From the NCBI GenBank assembly GCA_027563935.2, contig CM050447.1, forward strand, positions 80,151,461-80,215,460: 64,000 bases of DNA, read 5' to 3'. Of the stretch, positions 1-11,371 are shown in pieces. This DNA comes from Costus lasius. Taxonomy: Eukaryota > Streptophyta > Magnoliopsida > Zingiberales > Costaceae. Every line of letters starts with the position of its first letter. Position 1 is the stretch's first letter. A program made the position numbers and the translations under genes. Under the pieces are notes generated by a model, which did no database searches, was not told the origin of the DNA, and saw nothing but the letters and a program-made list of their open reading frames with translations.

Positions 1-237
1 TGGCTCAAAATTTGACATGTAATCTTCTCTTGATGACTGAAATTTGTCTATGCACTCAAATTGCTTGAAAATCCATCAAAATGAAGCCTTTTTGCCTGAA
101 ATTGATCAAAACCTAGAAAAAGTGTAGATTCTGAAATATTTATCAAATAAGGCATAAAAATAAGCAAAAGAGCATGAATATGACTCAAAAAGAATAATCA
201 ATCAATACAAAATATACTATGGATTTTTGAGTCATCA
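1..237 (-). repeat. LTR fragment, Ty3/gypsy type, runs off left edge
   Basis: Read on the minus strand this begins TGATGACTCAAAAATCC at 237 and aligns by eye to the first ~230 bases of solo LTR S (61926 leftwards) and to the start of the Gy1 LTRs (3096, 11372). Shared landmarks include the stretch reading 'gaatctacac..ttt' and the run ending in a 'gatggatttt' block. No polypurine tract lies to its right, so 237 is probably an outer LTR edge facing flanking DNA. The rest lies outside the window. Confidence 0.7.
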
Positions 238-1689
238 CTAGGTCTTAGCAATATATCCATTGAAATTAACTCTATATGTAATCAATATAGTTTTTATAAT
301 TACTTTTGTTTTAGACAAAATACGTGATGTCGACGTGGTCCAAGGGCCTTTTTGCAATTTGTGGAAACTTGTGGACTAATTTGCAAAGTAGTAAATAAAA
401 TAAATCTAATCTTAATCTACTCGGACCAAGGTCGGACAGGGAGGTCCTCGGACAGAGAGCTTTAGACACACTAGGAGCTACTGTGATATAGGTAGAAATC
501 TTATCCTGATCTTTGCAATCATGGTATTAGTTATTATATTGAGTAGTTGATAAATATCATGATATCTTGTAGCTCTGTTGTTTGATCTTGATTCAGTATC
601 CATTGCACTCTATGCGTTGTTTTTTATTCATGCATATAGATGCTTGCGTGATGTTGTGACATGGGTTGCATGGTAGCTATATTATTATTTAGTCCATGAT
701 ATTTGCATTATTGAGTTCTTATGGGCTATTGAGCCATGGATCCATGTATTGCACAGTTGTGACATTTGGCTCATCGGGCAGTTGTATGATTTGTCATGCT
801 ATATTGTGATCTTATTTAGCTGCTATTAGTCAGGGCTGTGCCGTATAGGCCAGCGGACCAGGGAATATACCAGATGCTATTTCACGGCTATGGGGTTTGC
901 TGGTTGGTTTTCTAGATGGAGTCCTTCGGAATTTTCCAGGGTTACCTGGGTATTGGACGCAACACCTCCAAGTTGTTAGTTGAGGCCGTTGTTCCATCGT
1001 GTGAGCAACGGTGGAAACACTCTTGTTAGAGTGCGGGCTCGTAATGGAGCATTATATGATCATTGCTCTTGATTGCACGACGCATGTGTTATTTTTTTTT
1101 ATCTTTGTTGATGTTGCTTCTTATCACATTGAGTTATATTGTACATTTGGTAGATTGTTTTATAGCAGTTCTTTGATGCAGTACTATATCTGTTGATTCC
1201 TACTTAGCCATTGGGCTAACTCCCTTTGTTTTGCCTCCAGGTAAAGAAGTTGCTCCTGATGCTGATAGGTAGATCTAGAGATTACCTGGACCCTGGAGTT
1301 GATATCAACACATGATAGATAGTTACAGTTGTTTGTGTTGATATGTTTTGATACAGGGAGTTGATATTGTTATTGGTATGTTTGGTTGATCGAGTTGTAT
1401 CGATCTTTTGGGTTGGTATTTTGATCGATTAGATTCATTTTGATTTCGTTTCTAATTGTTTGATGTTGGTTTTCTGTATAGTTGCTAGTGATGTGCATTT
1501 GATATTTTGATCATATCAGTTGATTTTGTTTTATAGTAGTGATTGTGGATATACATGTTAAGTTATTATTATGTTGTAAATTTTTGATCAGTTTACAGAG
1601 GAAATGTTGTCCCGTGGGTTTTTATTTATCGTGCTTCTTGAGTAACTTGCTAACCTTGGTTAGGTTAGTGCTTGTTGTCGCGTGACAAA
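238..1689 (+). repeat. Degenerate LTR-like DNA, repeat copy A1
   Basis: No gene is recognisable here. The right part (about 1205-1687) is a diverged direct repeat of 2180-2671: both begin near 'ggctaact', pass through a T/G-rich stretch, and end 'gggttagtgctcgtt..gcgtgac' or close to it. The composition and the terminal 'gcgtgac' resemble the 3' end of old gypsy LTRs, but no coding DNA or primer site confirms it. The small ORF at 1011-1196 has no features of a real protein. Confidence 0.45.
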
Positions 1690-2179
1690 ATAATTACATT
1701 AAGAGGTAAATTAAATTGTTAGAAACTGTTAGGTTGAACTTGTGAATTAAGCTATGAGAGTACTTTAATATCACTTGAGAGTAGGACCTAAGAATTAAGC
1801 CACGAGAGTGAATCTTGATTTACTAGGAACTAAAATTTACCATTGAACTTAATCGAATAACAAGTCATGAGAGTGAAGGTTGGCTTAGTGCGAGTTGGGC
1901 ATTAGAGAGGAGACAACTCTTTCTTAAGGTAATTTCTCTTTAACATAACTTGAACAACTGACATGGATATCTATTACATTTTTGTCATAAAAAATCAATG
2001 TTGAATCCTTGTCCTGAATTTTTCCTCCTAAATCCATTTAAAATTACTTGTTTTAATTTCATCTTGAAAATTACCAAATTGCGCAGCTAGTAAAAACATA
2101 ATTTGTTGGTACTTAACACATAGGTCTCTATGAGTTTGATATCGTTTATTACTTTGACGTATCAATGCACTTGAAGACA
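1690..2179 (+). repeat. Gypsy LTR 3' end fragment between two copies of repeat A
   Basis: The segment ends with the U5-like block found in the window's Athila/Tat LTRs: a 'ggtctctatgagtttgat' stretch, a 'attacttt' stretch and then 'gcacttg..gacac' (about 2122-2175). It also carries several 'gagagtga' repeats like those in the body of the Gy1 LTR. It is sandwiched between repeat copies A1 and A2, which suggests an insertion or a tandem rearrangement of old LTRs. Confidence 0.5.
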
Positions 2180-2671
2180 CATTGGCTAACTTCTATTGTT
2201 TTTGCATCTAAGTAGCGAGATCGTTACTGATGTTGGTGGCTAGATGTAGAGACCATTTGGACCATGTGCATGTTATTGACACCTGAGTAAATAGATAGAG
2301 ATGTACTTGAGCATGAGTTGATATTATTAGCTGTGGTAGATTTGATGTTATCGTTATGTAGTCATGTTTTGATATTCTAATTGATCAGGTTATTTCGATT
2401 CTTGTGTTGGTATTTGTGTTTGATCAAATTTCTTTTGATCTAGTTTCTGATTGTCTTATTCTAATTTTCTATATAGGTAGTTGTTGAGGACAGTTGTTAT
2501 TTTGATAACATTAGTATATATAATGGTTATTTGAATATACATGTTTTATTATTATGAGCTAGATTTATTATTCAATTTTTACTAGGGATATACTGTCCTA
2601 TGGGTTAATTTATCATGCTCCACGAGTAATTTGCTAACTCTGGCTGGGTTAGTGCTCGTTTGGGGCGTGAC
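2180..2671 (+). repeat. Degenerate LTR-like DNA, repeat copy A2
   Basis: Diverged direct repeat of about 1205-1687, with colinear landmarks ending 'gctaactctggctgggtta' and 'ggcgtgaca'. It abuts the truncated RT start of copia remnant Co0 at about 2672, so it or the element it came from removed the downstream half of Co0. Confidence 0.45.
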
Positions 2672-2863
2672 ACCTTTTATTTTGCATGTTTCTTTACTTT
2701 GAAAACCCATTTGACTCTAATGGGTTCATGGCCTTGAGGGAAAGTGCATAGCTCCCATGTTCTATTTTTCTCTATAGGATTGATCTCTTCATCCATTACC
2801 TTTTTTTAATTATCATCTTCGATGGCATTTTCAAATAGCACAATATCTTCATTAGTAAAAAAT

Positions 2864-3093
2864 TCAAACAAGATTGTGTTGATTTGTCAGCTCATATAAT
2901 TCTTGTAGGCACCTAGTCCTTAGAATTGGATGATCTTCTAATAAAGTTGTGAATGATGAAATTGTTGAAGATGATGATGAAGATTCTTCAACTATGGCTT
3001 TGATTTGGTGTTCTTCCACATTTGTGTTCCAATCCCATGCTTCTTCCTCATTAAAATCCATATCTCTACTCACAATCATTTTATTTTCATGTG
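2864..3093 (-). pseudogene. Co0 pol fragment: integrase-RT linker
   Basis: A minus-strand reading frame that contains the SRDxDFxEE..WDW motif, typical of the linker that follows the integrase core in plant copia polyproteins, then an acidic and serine-rich stretch. The frame is continuous with 13445-13530 once Gy1 and one copy of its GTGAA duplication are removed. It stops before RT. Confidence 0.7.
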
Positions 3094-3095
3094 AA

Positions 3096-5210
3096 TGATG
3101 ACACCGAAATTTATAGAAAATTTCATGCCATTTCATTAGTATTTTTGTGTCATATTCATAGACTTTGCTTATTTTTATGCCTTTTTTATCAATATTTTCG
3201 GAATCTATACTCTTTTCTATTTTTGATGATTTTCAAGTAAAAAGGCTTATTTTTCAGTCAATTTCGAGCAATCCAGATGCATAATTGATTTCACAACATC
3301 AAGAAGAAATCACACAGCAAATTTCAGAAGAATTGGAGCTTTACAGAAAATTACGGCACCCCCATTATGGTTTTTACGGTACCGTAATTTGACTGCACTC
3401 GCAGAGCAAAATTACGGCACTACCGTAATAATCTTTACGGCGCCGTAATTTAGGATTTTTCCAGGCAGAGAAGTTCATGTAATTACGGCACCACCGTAAA
3501 TATCTTTACGGTACCGTAAATATCTTTACGGTACCGTAAATATCTTTACGGTGCCGTATTTCGACGCGTTTTCGGGCAGAGATTGGTTGAAGATTATGGC
3601 ACGGCCGTAAACTCAATTACGGTACTGTAATTCGGGTCGATTTTCAACCCGAAGAAATTGTTCACATTATAGCACTACCGTAAAGCACTTCACGGTACCG
3701 TAATTCCAGAAGATTTTGACCCGAGAGCTCGCTGTCCAGATTACGACACTGCCGTAAACTTCATTACGGCCGTAATTACAAAGTTGCTCACGATTTTCCC
3801 GGTCAACTCCGAAACCGATTCTTGCGGAGAAGATTGTGATCGATCCAGGCCATTAAACACCTTGCTGTAAGAAAAACAACCGGGGAGCTTTGGCCGATAC
3901 GAAGACAAAGAGACCGAAAGCCCTAATTTTCGTCGACCACACAGAAAGAAATCGAGTTTCATGCGTCCACCCTAGGGTTCGCCGCTGGGAAGTGTACATG
4001 CTATCTCCGGCCGTGAAACTTGAGTGGAAGCTACGCATAGAGGAGGAGAAGGTGTCCCAGAAGTTTCAGCATGAAAGGAGACCAGACGGAGGAGAAATCA
4101 CCAGAAAACCGAGCACCGCCGTTGTTCGCCCTAGATTACGGCCGTAAACTTCTTTACGGCCGTACCGTAATTTCTCTTTCTTCTCCCTTTTGATTTCCTT
4201 CAACATGGATTATTGTAATCTTCCCTCTATGATAGCTTAAACTTATTTTGGGACATGAGGAAGTAATTCACTTGATTTTTAATGACTAGATAACTATTCT
4301 TCCATTATTTCGTCACGTTTAATCTTAGCATGATGCTTTTACTCATGTGGTAATTGTTCTTAGACTCTTTTTAGATCATATTATTATGCATGTTTTAGAG
4401 TTTTCGCAATAGACTGAAAAGTAATTTGCTTGAGGACTTGGAACCCTAGAATTGCATGTTAGGAACCCTCTTAGGTTAGTTCTTATTTGTTTGATTCTAG
4501 TAGATTAATTGTCATGATAATGATATGAATCTAAAATCAAGTCTAAATTATCAAACGTGGAGATCTTGTGCGAAAGTAAGGATCGGAACATTGAAGACCC
4601 ATGAGTAAAACTAGTGTCGAGATTCGGATGCACGAAAGTGATCCTTGAGATTGCACTAGAGATTATCAACCTAGAATTCGGATGCACAAAAGTGATCATT
4701 GAGTTCTATGTTTGATGATTTATTTATCTTCAACGTTGGGACTAATCTTGTGCGAAAGCAAGGATTGATCCCTGCATGGTTGTCTGCGCGAAAGTGAGAC
4801 AATTCTTTTATTAAGTAAATTACATCTTTATCATAATGAAATTAAACTGACGAAATCATTATTCATGTCTAGTCATAGAAATTAAAGTGAAGGAAACCCT
4901 AGTCCCAGCTTTTCTCTCTGATATTTCCGTTTTAGTTTTCGATTGCCCGTTTTCACCATTTCAATTGCCTAGATAGTAAGAAATCAATTATTCGGTACTC
5001 AACAACATAGGTCTCTGTGGGTTCGATATCTGTTTTATTACTTCGAGTATCCGTGCACTTGCGGACACTACAAGTCTAGGGACAACAAGTGTTTGGAGCC
5101 ACGTCAGGGAGTGACAATAGCCCTGTTCGCCAACACTTAGGTTTTGGCCGCGACACCTGAAACAAGTCTACCTACTTGTATTCATAAGTGTGTCCTTTCG
5201 GATCACAACA
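3096..5210 (+). repeat. Gy1 5' LTR (2115 bp)
   Basis: Begins TG and ends CA. It is 42 bp longer than its partner, and 40 bp of that are two extra 20-bp units holding TTACGGTACCGTAA (3501-3540). Palindromic words occupy 3351-3775. The body holds repeated 'cgaaagtga' motifs, and the U5-like block with GTGCACTTGCGGAC lies near 5055. Scattered substitutions against the 3' LTR point to an insertion of moderate age. Confidence 0.93.
3351..3775 (+). promoter_or_regulatory. Palindromic word array in Gy1 5' LTR
   Basis: Words of the form TTACGGTACCGTAA start at about 3374, 3434, 3506, 3526, 3546, 3617, 3689 and 3764. Most are preceded about 22 bp upstream by a looser partner such as TTACGGCACTACCGTAA. 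Module spacing is 60-75 bp. The position in the first third of the LTR is consistent with U3. A role as a protein-binding or hairpin-forming site is inferred. Confidence 0.6.
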
Positions 5211-5216
5211 AGTTTT

Positions 5217-5234
5217 TGGCGCTGTTGCCGGGGA
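5217..5234 (+). other. Gy1 primer binding site (tRNA-Asp type)
   Basis: TGGCGCTGTTGCCGGGGA lies six bases after the LTR end. It complements the 3' end of plant tRNA-Asp with one mismatch (C to T at the seventh base). This is the usual primer of Athila/Tat elements. Confidence 0.85.
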
Positions 5235-5372
5235 CCTTAGTTTTTGTTGATATCGAAGATATTGAGATTATTGCTAGACTAGGTTTTATTTATGTTCTAT
5301 CTTTCTATTCTTTTGTGTCTATTTGAGTTATTTGATCCATCTACTCTAGTGTGCACAGAAAATTCCTTTCTA

Positions 5373-7403
5373 ATGGCGGATCAGAGATTACTGAGAGACT
5401 ATGCAGCCCCTAAGCCACGAGAAATACATTTTAGCATCGTCAGACCAAATATTGAAGCAGATAATTTTGAGATTAATCCTGCCTTCTTGACCATGATTCA
5501 GCAAAACCAATTTGGAGGATATCTGATTGAAGATCCCTATCAACATTTACATCTTTTTATTGAATATTGTGATACCATCAAAATTTATAAAGTCTCTGAT
5601 GATGCACTAAAACTAAGACTGTTTCCTTTTTCTCTCAGGGACCGAGCGCGAATTTGGCTACATTCTAGACCTACTAGTATATTTACTACATGGGAACAAC
5701 TGTGAAATGCTTTCCTGATGAAGTACTTTCCTCTAAGCAAGGCAGTTTGACTGAGAAATCAAATCATGAGCTTTGCACAAAAAGATGGAGAATCATTCAG
5801 CAAGGCATGGGAGCGGTTCAATGATTTACTACGGAAGTGCCCGTACCATAGCCTTGATAAATGGGTTTTAATTTATATATTTTATTATGGCCTACTTTAT
5901 TATACCCGTCTAATCGTTGATGCTGCTGCAGGAGGAGCCCTCATGAGCAAGACCATTGAAGAAGCTTTTACCCTATTTGAAGAAATGTCCTTAAACCATA
6001 ACCAATGGGATCCTGAAGAAGAACTGCTACATTGTCATCATCATGGTAAGAATGAAAGTGAGGAATACCAACCCCTAACTCAAGAGGTAAATTCTTTTAG
6101 TATAGAATCTTTTCTTGACAAGTATATGGCTAATCAAAATCAATTCATGCAAAATCAGAACAAAGAAATTGAGGATCTTAAGAAAATGATTAGTCAACTT
6201 GCCTCTCAAGTAGAATTCTTAGCTATTCACAATAGAACTTTACAAGATCAAATGCCTAATGAACACTGCAATGCTATCATGATGAGAAGTGGGAAACAAT
6301 TAGAAGAACCAAAAAGGAAAGTTGAAAACAATGAGAAAGAGCCTATCATTGATTATGATGATGAATTAGGATTAGAAAAATTTTCTAAACAAGAGCAAGC
6401 CCAACCTAGTTCGCCACCTCAAAAGGGTGATGAACCAAAAGAGGATGTGTCTTGTAAGGAAAATGATTCTAACCTTGATTCTTCAACACCTTATAGGCCA
6501 CCTATACCCTTTCCCCAAAGGCTAGTACAAGAAAAGTTAGACAAACAATTTGGAAAATTTCTAGATGTTTTGAAAAAGCTTTACATTAACATTCCATTTA
6601 CTGAAGCTTTATCTCTAATGCCCACCTATGCCAAATTTTTGAAAGAAATATTGTCTAATAAAAGAAAAATAGAGGACTATGGCACAGTGGCTTTAACTGA
6701 AGAATGTAGTGCTGTTATCCAAAACAAAGTGCCACCCAAATTGAAGGATCCAGGTAGTTTTTCTATCCCTTGTTTTATTGGTAGTATGGCTTTTGACCGA
6801 ACCTTATGTGATTTGGGTGCTAGTGTAAGCCTAATGCCTTTGTCTATTTGCAGGAAACTAGACATAGGAGAGCTAAAACCCACTTCAATATCCTTACAGC
6901 TCGCCGATCGGTCAGTTAAATATCCTGTAGGGATTCTTGAAGATGTGCCCATTCAAGTAGGTAAATATTTTATTCCAGTGGATTTCGTAGTTCTAGAGAT
7001 GGAGGAAGATACAAAAATCCCTATTATACTTGGTAGACCATTTTTAGCCACAACAGGAGCATTTATTGATGTAAAGAATGGTAAGCTCACATTTAACATT
7101 GGGGATGATAGAGTTGAGTTTGACTTACATGAAGCCATTAAAAACCCCTCAAATTCTGAATCTTGTTGTAGTATACATGATGTGGATGATAATATTTATG
7201 ATTTGTTTGTTGAACTCTCTGAATATGATTCTAACTCTGTATTTGATGAAAGAACCAATTCTGAAAATGATGAACTTTTAGATTGCAATGCTTGTGATAA
7301 ACAAGAAAAGACTCCAAAAATCGAACTTAAGGCTTTACCTGATAACCTTCGCTATGAGTTTCTTGGTCCTGATTCTACTTACCCTGTTATTGTTGATGCA
7401 TAG
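5373..7403 (+). pseudogene. gag-pro: Gy1 gag-protease, broken
   Basis: One reading frame of 677 codons starts at ATG 5373 (MADQ..). It is interrupted by in-frame TGA codons at 5703 and about 5748 and ended by TAG at 7401. The gag capsid region (5373-6000) has the family signatures LRLFPFSLRDRA and VDAAAGGALM. No CCHC knuckle follows it, although the sister elements have a recognisable one there. The protease (about 6780-7110) has the active-site segment DLGASVSLMP and the ILGRPFLAT motif. All three stops fit single C-to-T changes. RT follows in the same frame. Confidence 0.9.
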
Positions 7404-10115
7404 TTAGGAAAAAGGGAGACAGATTTGCTTATCAAGGAATTAAGAATTCATAGAAAGGTAATTGAGTACTCAATTGATGATTTGAAAGGAATTAACCCCT
7501 CTTTTTGTATGCACAGGATCTTGATGGAAGAAGAACACAAACCATATGCAGATTTCCAAAGAAGACTGAACCCCTCTATGAAAGAAGTTGTAAAGAAAGA
7601 GGTTCTAAAATTACTTGATGCAGGTATTATCTATCATATCTCTGATAGCAAATGGGTAAGTCCTGTACATTGTGTTCCTAAAAAAGGAGGGGTAACTGTC
7701 ATGAAGAACAAAGATAATGAATTGATTCCTGTTAGAACTGTTACTAGTTGGCGCATGTGCATAGATTATAGAAAACTGAATGCTGCTACTAGGAAAGACC
7801 ACTTCCCTTTACCCTTCATTGATCGGATGGTTGAAAGATTGGCAAACCACTCTCATTTTTGCTTTTTAGATGGATATTTTAGTTTTTTTCAAATTCCTAT
7901 ACATCCTGATGATCAAAACCACTTTCACATGCCCATATGGAACTTTTGCATATAGGAGAATGCCATTTGGTTTATGTAATGCTCCTGCTACATTTCAAAT
8001 ATGCATGATGGCTATCTTTTCTGATTTTATTGAAGACTTTATGGATGTCTTTATGAATGATTTTTCTGTATATAGCTCTTCTTTTGATGTGTGTTTGGCT
8101 AATTTATCTCGGGTGTTGCAGAGATGCGAAGAAACTAACCTTGTGCTTAATTGGGAAAAATGTCATTTCAGGGTTAAGCAAGGTATAGTTTTGGGGCATT
8201 TGATTTCAGAGAGAGGAATTGAAGTTGAGAAAGCCAAAATTGAAGTAATAGAGAAATTGGAGCCACCCACCACAGTGAAGGAGATCCGAAGCTTCCTAGG
8301 ACATGCAGGATTGCTTTAGTTTCAGCACCTATCATCCAGCCCCCAGATTGGAATTTACCCTTTGAGCTCATGTGTGATGCCAGTGATTATGCAGTTGGAG
8401 CAGTCTTAGGGCAGAGAAACGATAAAAAGCCCTATGTTATCCATTATGCTAGCAGGACCTTGGATGAAACACAAAGGAATTACACTACCACTGAAAAGGA
8501 ACTTTTGGCTATTGTATTTGCTTTTGATAAATTTAGATCATACTTGATTAACTCCAAGGTGATAGTGTACACTGACTATGCAGTTGTGAAATACTTAATG
8601 CATAAAAAGGATAGTAAACCACACTTGCTCAGATGGATTCTACTCTTGCAAGAATTTGATTTGGAAATTAGAGATAAAAAGGGATCAGAAAACTTTGTTG
8701 TAGATCATCTTTCGAGGATAATGGTGGATACTGAAAAGAATAATGAGATCAATGATTCGTTCCCAGAAGAACAACTCTTAACCATTGAACAAATCAGAGC
8801 CCCCTGGTATGCTGACATAGTAAATTACCTTGTTGTTAATATTTTTCCTCCTGATTTGAATTACCAAAGGAGAAAGAGATTCTTGGCTGAGGTAAAACAC
8901 TATTTTTGGGATGAGCCTTATGTGTTTAGAAGATGTGCATACGGTATTTTTAGAAGATGTGTGTCTGAAGAAGAGATCACAGATATATTGTATCAATGTC
9001 ATGGATCTTCTTATGGTGGTCATGCCAGTACTGAAAAGACTGCTTATAAAGTGTTACAATCAGGATTCTATTGGCCCACCATTTTCAAAGACGCTAGAAA
9101 CTTTGTGTTATCTTGTGATAGATCTCAAAAAACGGGGAACATTAGTAGAAGACATGAGATGCCACTGTCCAATATTTTTGAAGTTGAGATATTTGATGTT
9201 TGGGGGATTGACTTTATGAGACCTTTCCCATCTTCAGGAGGTAACAAGTACATTCTGGTAGCAGTTGACTATGTTTCAAAATGGGTTGAAGCTCTTGCTT
9301 CACCTACCAATGATTCAAGAGTTATTTTTAAATTATTCAAAAAGATTATATTTCCACTGTATGGGACCCCACGGGTAGTAATCAGTGATGGAGGCTCGCA
9401 TTTCATAGAACACAAGTTTTTAGCCTTACTTAGAAAATATGGGGTGAATCATAGAGTGACAACACCTTATCATCCTCAGACAAGTGGACAAGTGGAGATA
9501 TCAAACAGAGAGATCAAGGGAATTTTAGAAAAGACTGTGTCACACACTAGGAAAGATTGGGCATTCAAACTTGATGATGCCTTGTGGGCTTACCGGACTG
9601 CTTTCAAAACACCAATAGGTATGTCTCCATTTCAATTGATTTATAGAAAATCATGTCACCTGCCTGTACAACTTGAACATAAGGCATACTGGGCAATCAA
9701 GATGCTGAATTTCGACTTGAAGAATGCGGGGGAAAAACAGAGATTACAATTAAATGAGCTAGATGAAATTAGACTCTCTACATATGAGAATGCAAAAATT
9801 TACAAGGAGATGACCAAAAGATGGCATGATCGACATATTTTTAGGATAGATTTCCAACCAGGTGACTTTGTTCTTTTATTCAATTCTAGATTGAGACTTT
9901 TTCTTGGAAAACTTAAGTCTTGATGGTCTGTGCCTTTTCAGGTAAAGAAAGCTTATCCATACGGAGCCGTGGATATATGGAGTGAAGAAACAGGAGAATT
10001 CAAGGTTAATGGTCAGAGGCTTAAGCACTATTATCAAGAAGAGCGAATTGAAGAAAAGGAGAGTTTTTACTTAGATGAACCACGATCAAATCCGAGAGCA
10101 AAAGGGTCAAGCTAA
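7404..10115 (+). pseudogene. pol: Gy1 pol: RT, RNase H, integrase, broken
   Basis: RT begins around 7560 and shifts frame near 7918. The catalytic motif reads FMNDFS in place of the usual FMDDFS (about 8050), so one metal-binding aspartate is lost. At about 8310 the text jumps from the GHAG motif at the end of RT straight to the APIIQPPDW segment before RNase H, which implies a deletion of roughly 115 bp. RNase H (8370-8750) and integrase follow in one frame (8370-9923). The zinc-binding part has SCDRSQ where a second cysteine is expected. The core D, D and E are visible ([26 protein letters not shown]). TGA at 9921 interrupts the C terminus, which then continues to TAA at 10113. Confidence 0.92.
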
Positions 10116-10135
10116 TGACCTTTAAATTAGCGCTT

Positions 10136-10153
10136 CTTGGGAGGCAACCCAAG
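10136..10153 (+). other. Post-pol hairpin of Gy1
   Basis: CTTGGG-AGGCAA-CCCAAG forms a 6-bp stem with a 6-nt loop, 20 bases after the pol stop. A GCTAAT/ATTAGC stem lies immediately before it. The same hairpin occurs after the protease region of Gy3 (56157-56174) with its outer pair swapped from C-G to G-C. Confidence 0.7.
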
Positions 10154-10748
10154 CTTTCTAACTTTAGTTCACTTCCTTTTATTTACTTTTATTTTAGTTT
10201 TATCTTAGAATTAATTTTTATTTTAAAGAAGAAAGAGAGAGAGGAGAAGAGAAAGAATACCCAACAAAAAGGATTGGTAGAATTTTATAAGTATCCCCTT
10301 CCTTTCACCTTTTGTATTTCATCGTTGACTCATGTTTTTGTGTCTGCCACCACTACTTCATTTTTTATCTACATGATGATATTTTGATTGATATGATTGA
10401 TTTGTGGCCTTGATCTACTTTTCAGATTATTGTATATGACTTGTTGATGATTGATGTTGATGAGTAAATTCAAAATTGAGATTAGAATTAGACCTATCAT
10501 GTCAAATTTATTTCTCTCACACATATCTCTTTTTGAAATTTTCCATTGATTGATGAGTGAGATCTTTAGGGAGATATGTTGTTTGAATAATTTAATTTGA
10601 AAGTGAAGCCATTTCTTTGAATAAAATTAGCATATGAGTATGAAATTTAGAATTGGTGTCAATAGATGAATTTGATTGAGGTTTTGTTTATTTTACTATT
10701 TGTTGGGAAGAAAGAGTCCAAAATCCACAAAAATAGTGAGTGATTCTC

Positions 10749-10787
10749 CTACTTGGCACTGTGTAAAATTGACAGTGGTACCAAAGG
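10749..10787 (+). other. Conserved 39-nt 3' UTR hairpin, Gy1 copy
   Basis: Stem CACTGT/ACAGTG closes the loop GTAAAATTG, with outer TTGG/CCAA pairing. It aligns without gaps to two copies in Gy4 (58952-58990 and 58861-58899, minus strand), where the stems are CACTAC/GTAGTG and CATTGC/GCAATG. Pairing is kept while bases change. Confidence 0.7.
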
Positions 10788-10897
10788 TCATTGGTTGAAG
10801 TCTGAAAAAAAAGAGGAAAAAATGATGAGAGGAATCGATTCACATTAACCCCGCTGTCTTAGTAAAATTCTTTCTACTAAAATGACATGAGTTCTAT

Positions 10898-10964
10898 TAC
10901 ATTGACTATGTGGTCAATGTACTCTAACCTCGTCACCAAAAAAAAGGTGGTAATCGAGTTAGAG
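10898..10964 (+). other. Tandem strong hairpins in Gy1 3' UTR
   Basis: First hairpin: TACATTGAC / GTCAATGTA, a 9-bp perfect stem with a 6-nt loop. Second: CTCTAAC..CTCG.. / ..CGAG..TTAGAG with an A-run in the apical loop. The function is unknown; it could be a 3'-end or packaging structure. Confidence 0.55.
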
Positions 10965-11335
10965 AATGTGAATGATGCAGAAAAGAAATAAAAAGTATGT
11001 ATCTATGTGGATACATGCCATCCAAAAAGAAAAAAAAGAGAGAGAATTGAGTGGAAAAAGATTTTGGATATCCTATTCCTGTAGACAAAAGTACAATAAA
11101 TTTAAACTGAAAATTGGATGAAGTATTGAGATTGAAATTCTTTCTTTTATGCGAGTTGCGAAATTTTATTTGACTAAATTGTGGATCTTAAGAATTAGAT
11201 TTAGAAGATGATATATCTGTTTAAAATTTTATGATTCATTTGATGAGAAGTTTTCATTAGTGATTGTATGTTAGAAATTTATTTTCCATGAGAAAGTCTA
11301 TACCTATGACCAATTTTTGAAGATTTTTGGTTTTT

Positions 11336-11371
11336 TGCTTGAGGACAAGCAAAGTTTGAGCCTTATGTATT
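11336..11371 (+). other. Gy1 polypurine-like tract
   Basis: GCTTGAGGACAAGCAAAG followed by a GAG-containing stretch lies just before the 3' LTR. Gy4 has the same GAGGACAAGCAAAG block ahead of its 3' LTR (58505-58545, minus strand). This is the expected position of the plus-strand primer, though the tract here is impure. Confidence 0.6.

Larger units (their letters stand above)
10154..11335 (+). other. Gy1 3' untranslated region
   Basis: No credible ORF is present. It contains a 39-nt hairpin (10749-10787) that recurs in Gy4, and a pair of strong adjacent hairpins at 10898-10964. The rest is AT-rich with A-runs. Confidence 0.7.

Noticed and set aside
1011..1196. 61-codon ORF near the left end
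   Set aside because: Low-complexity, lies in LTR-like DNA with a diverged direct repeat, no domain.
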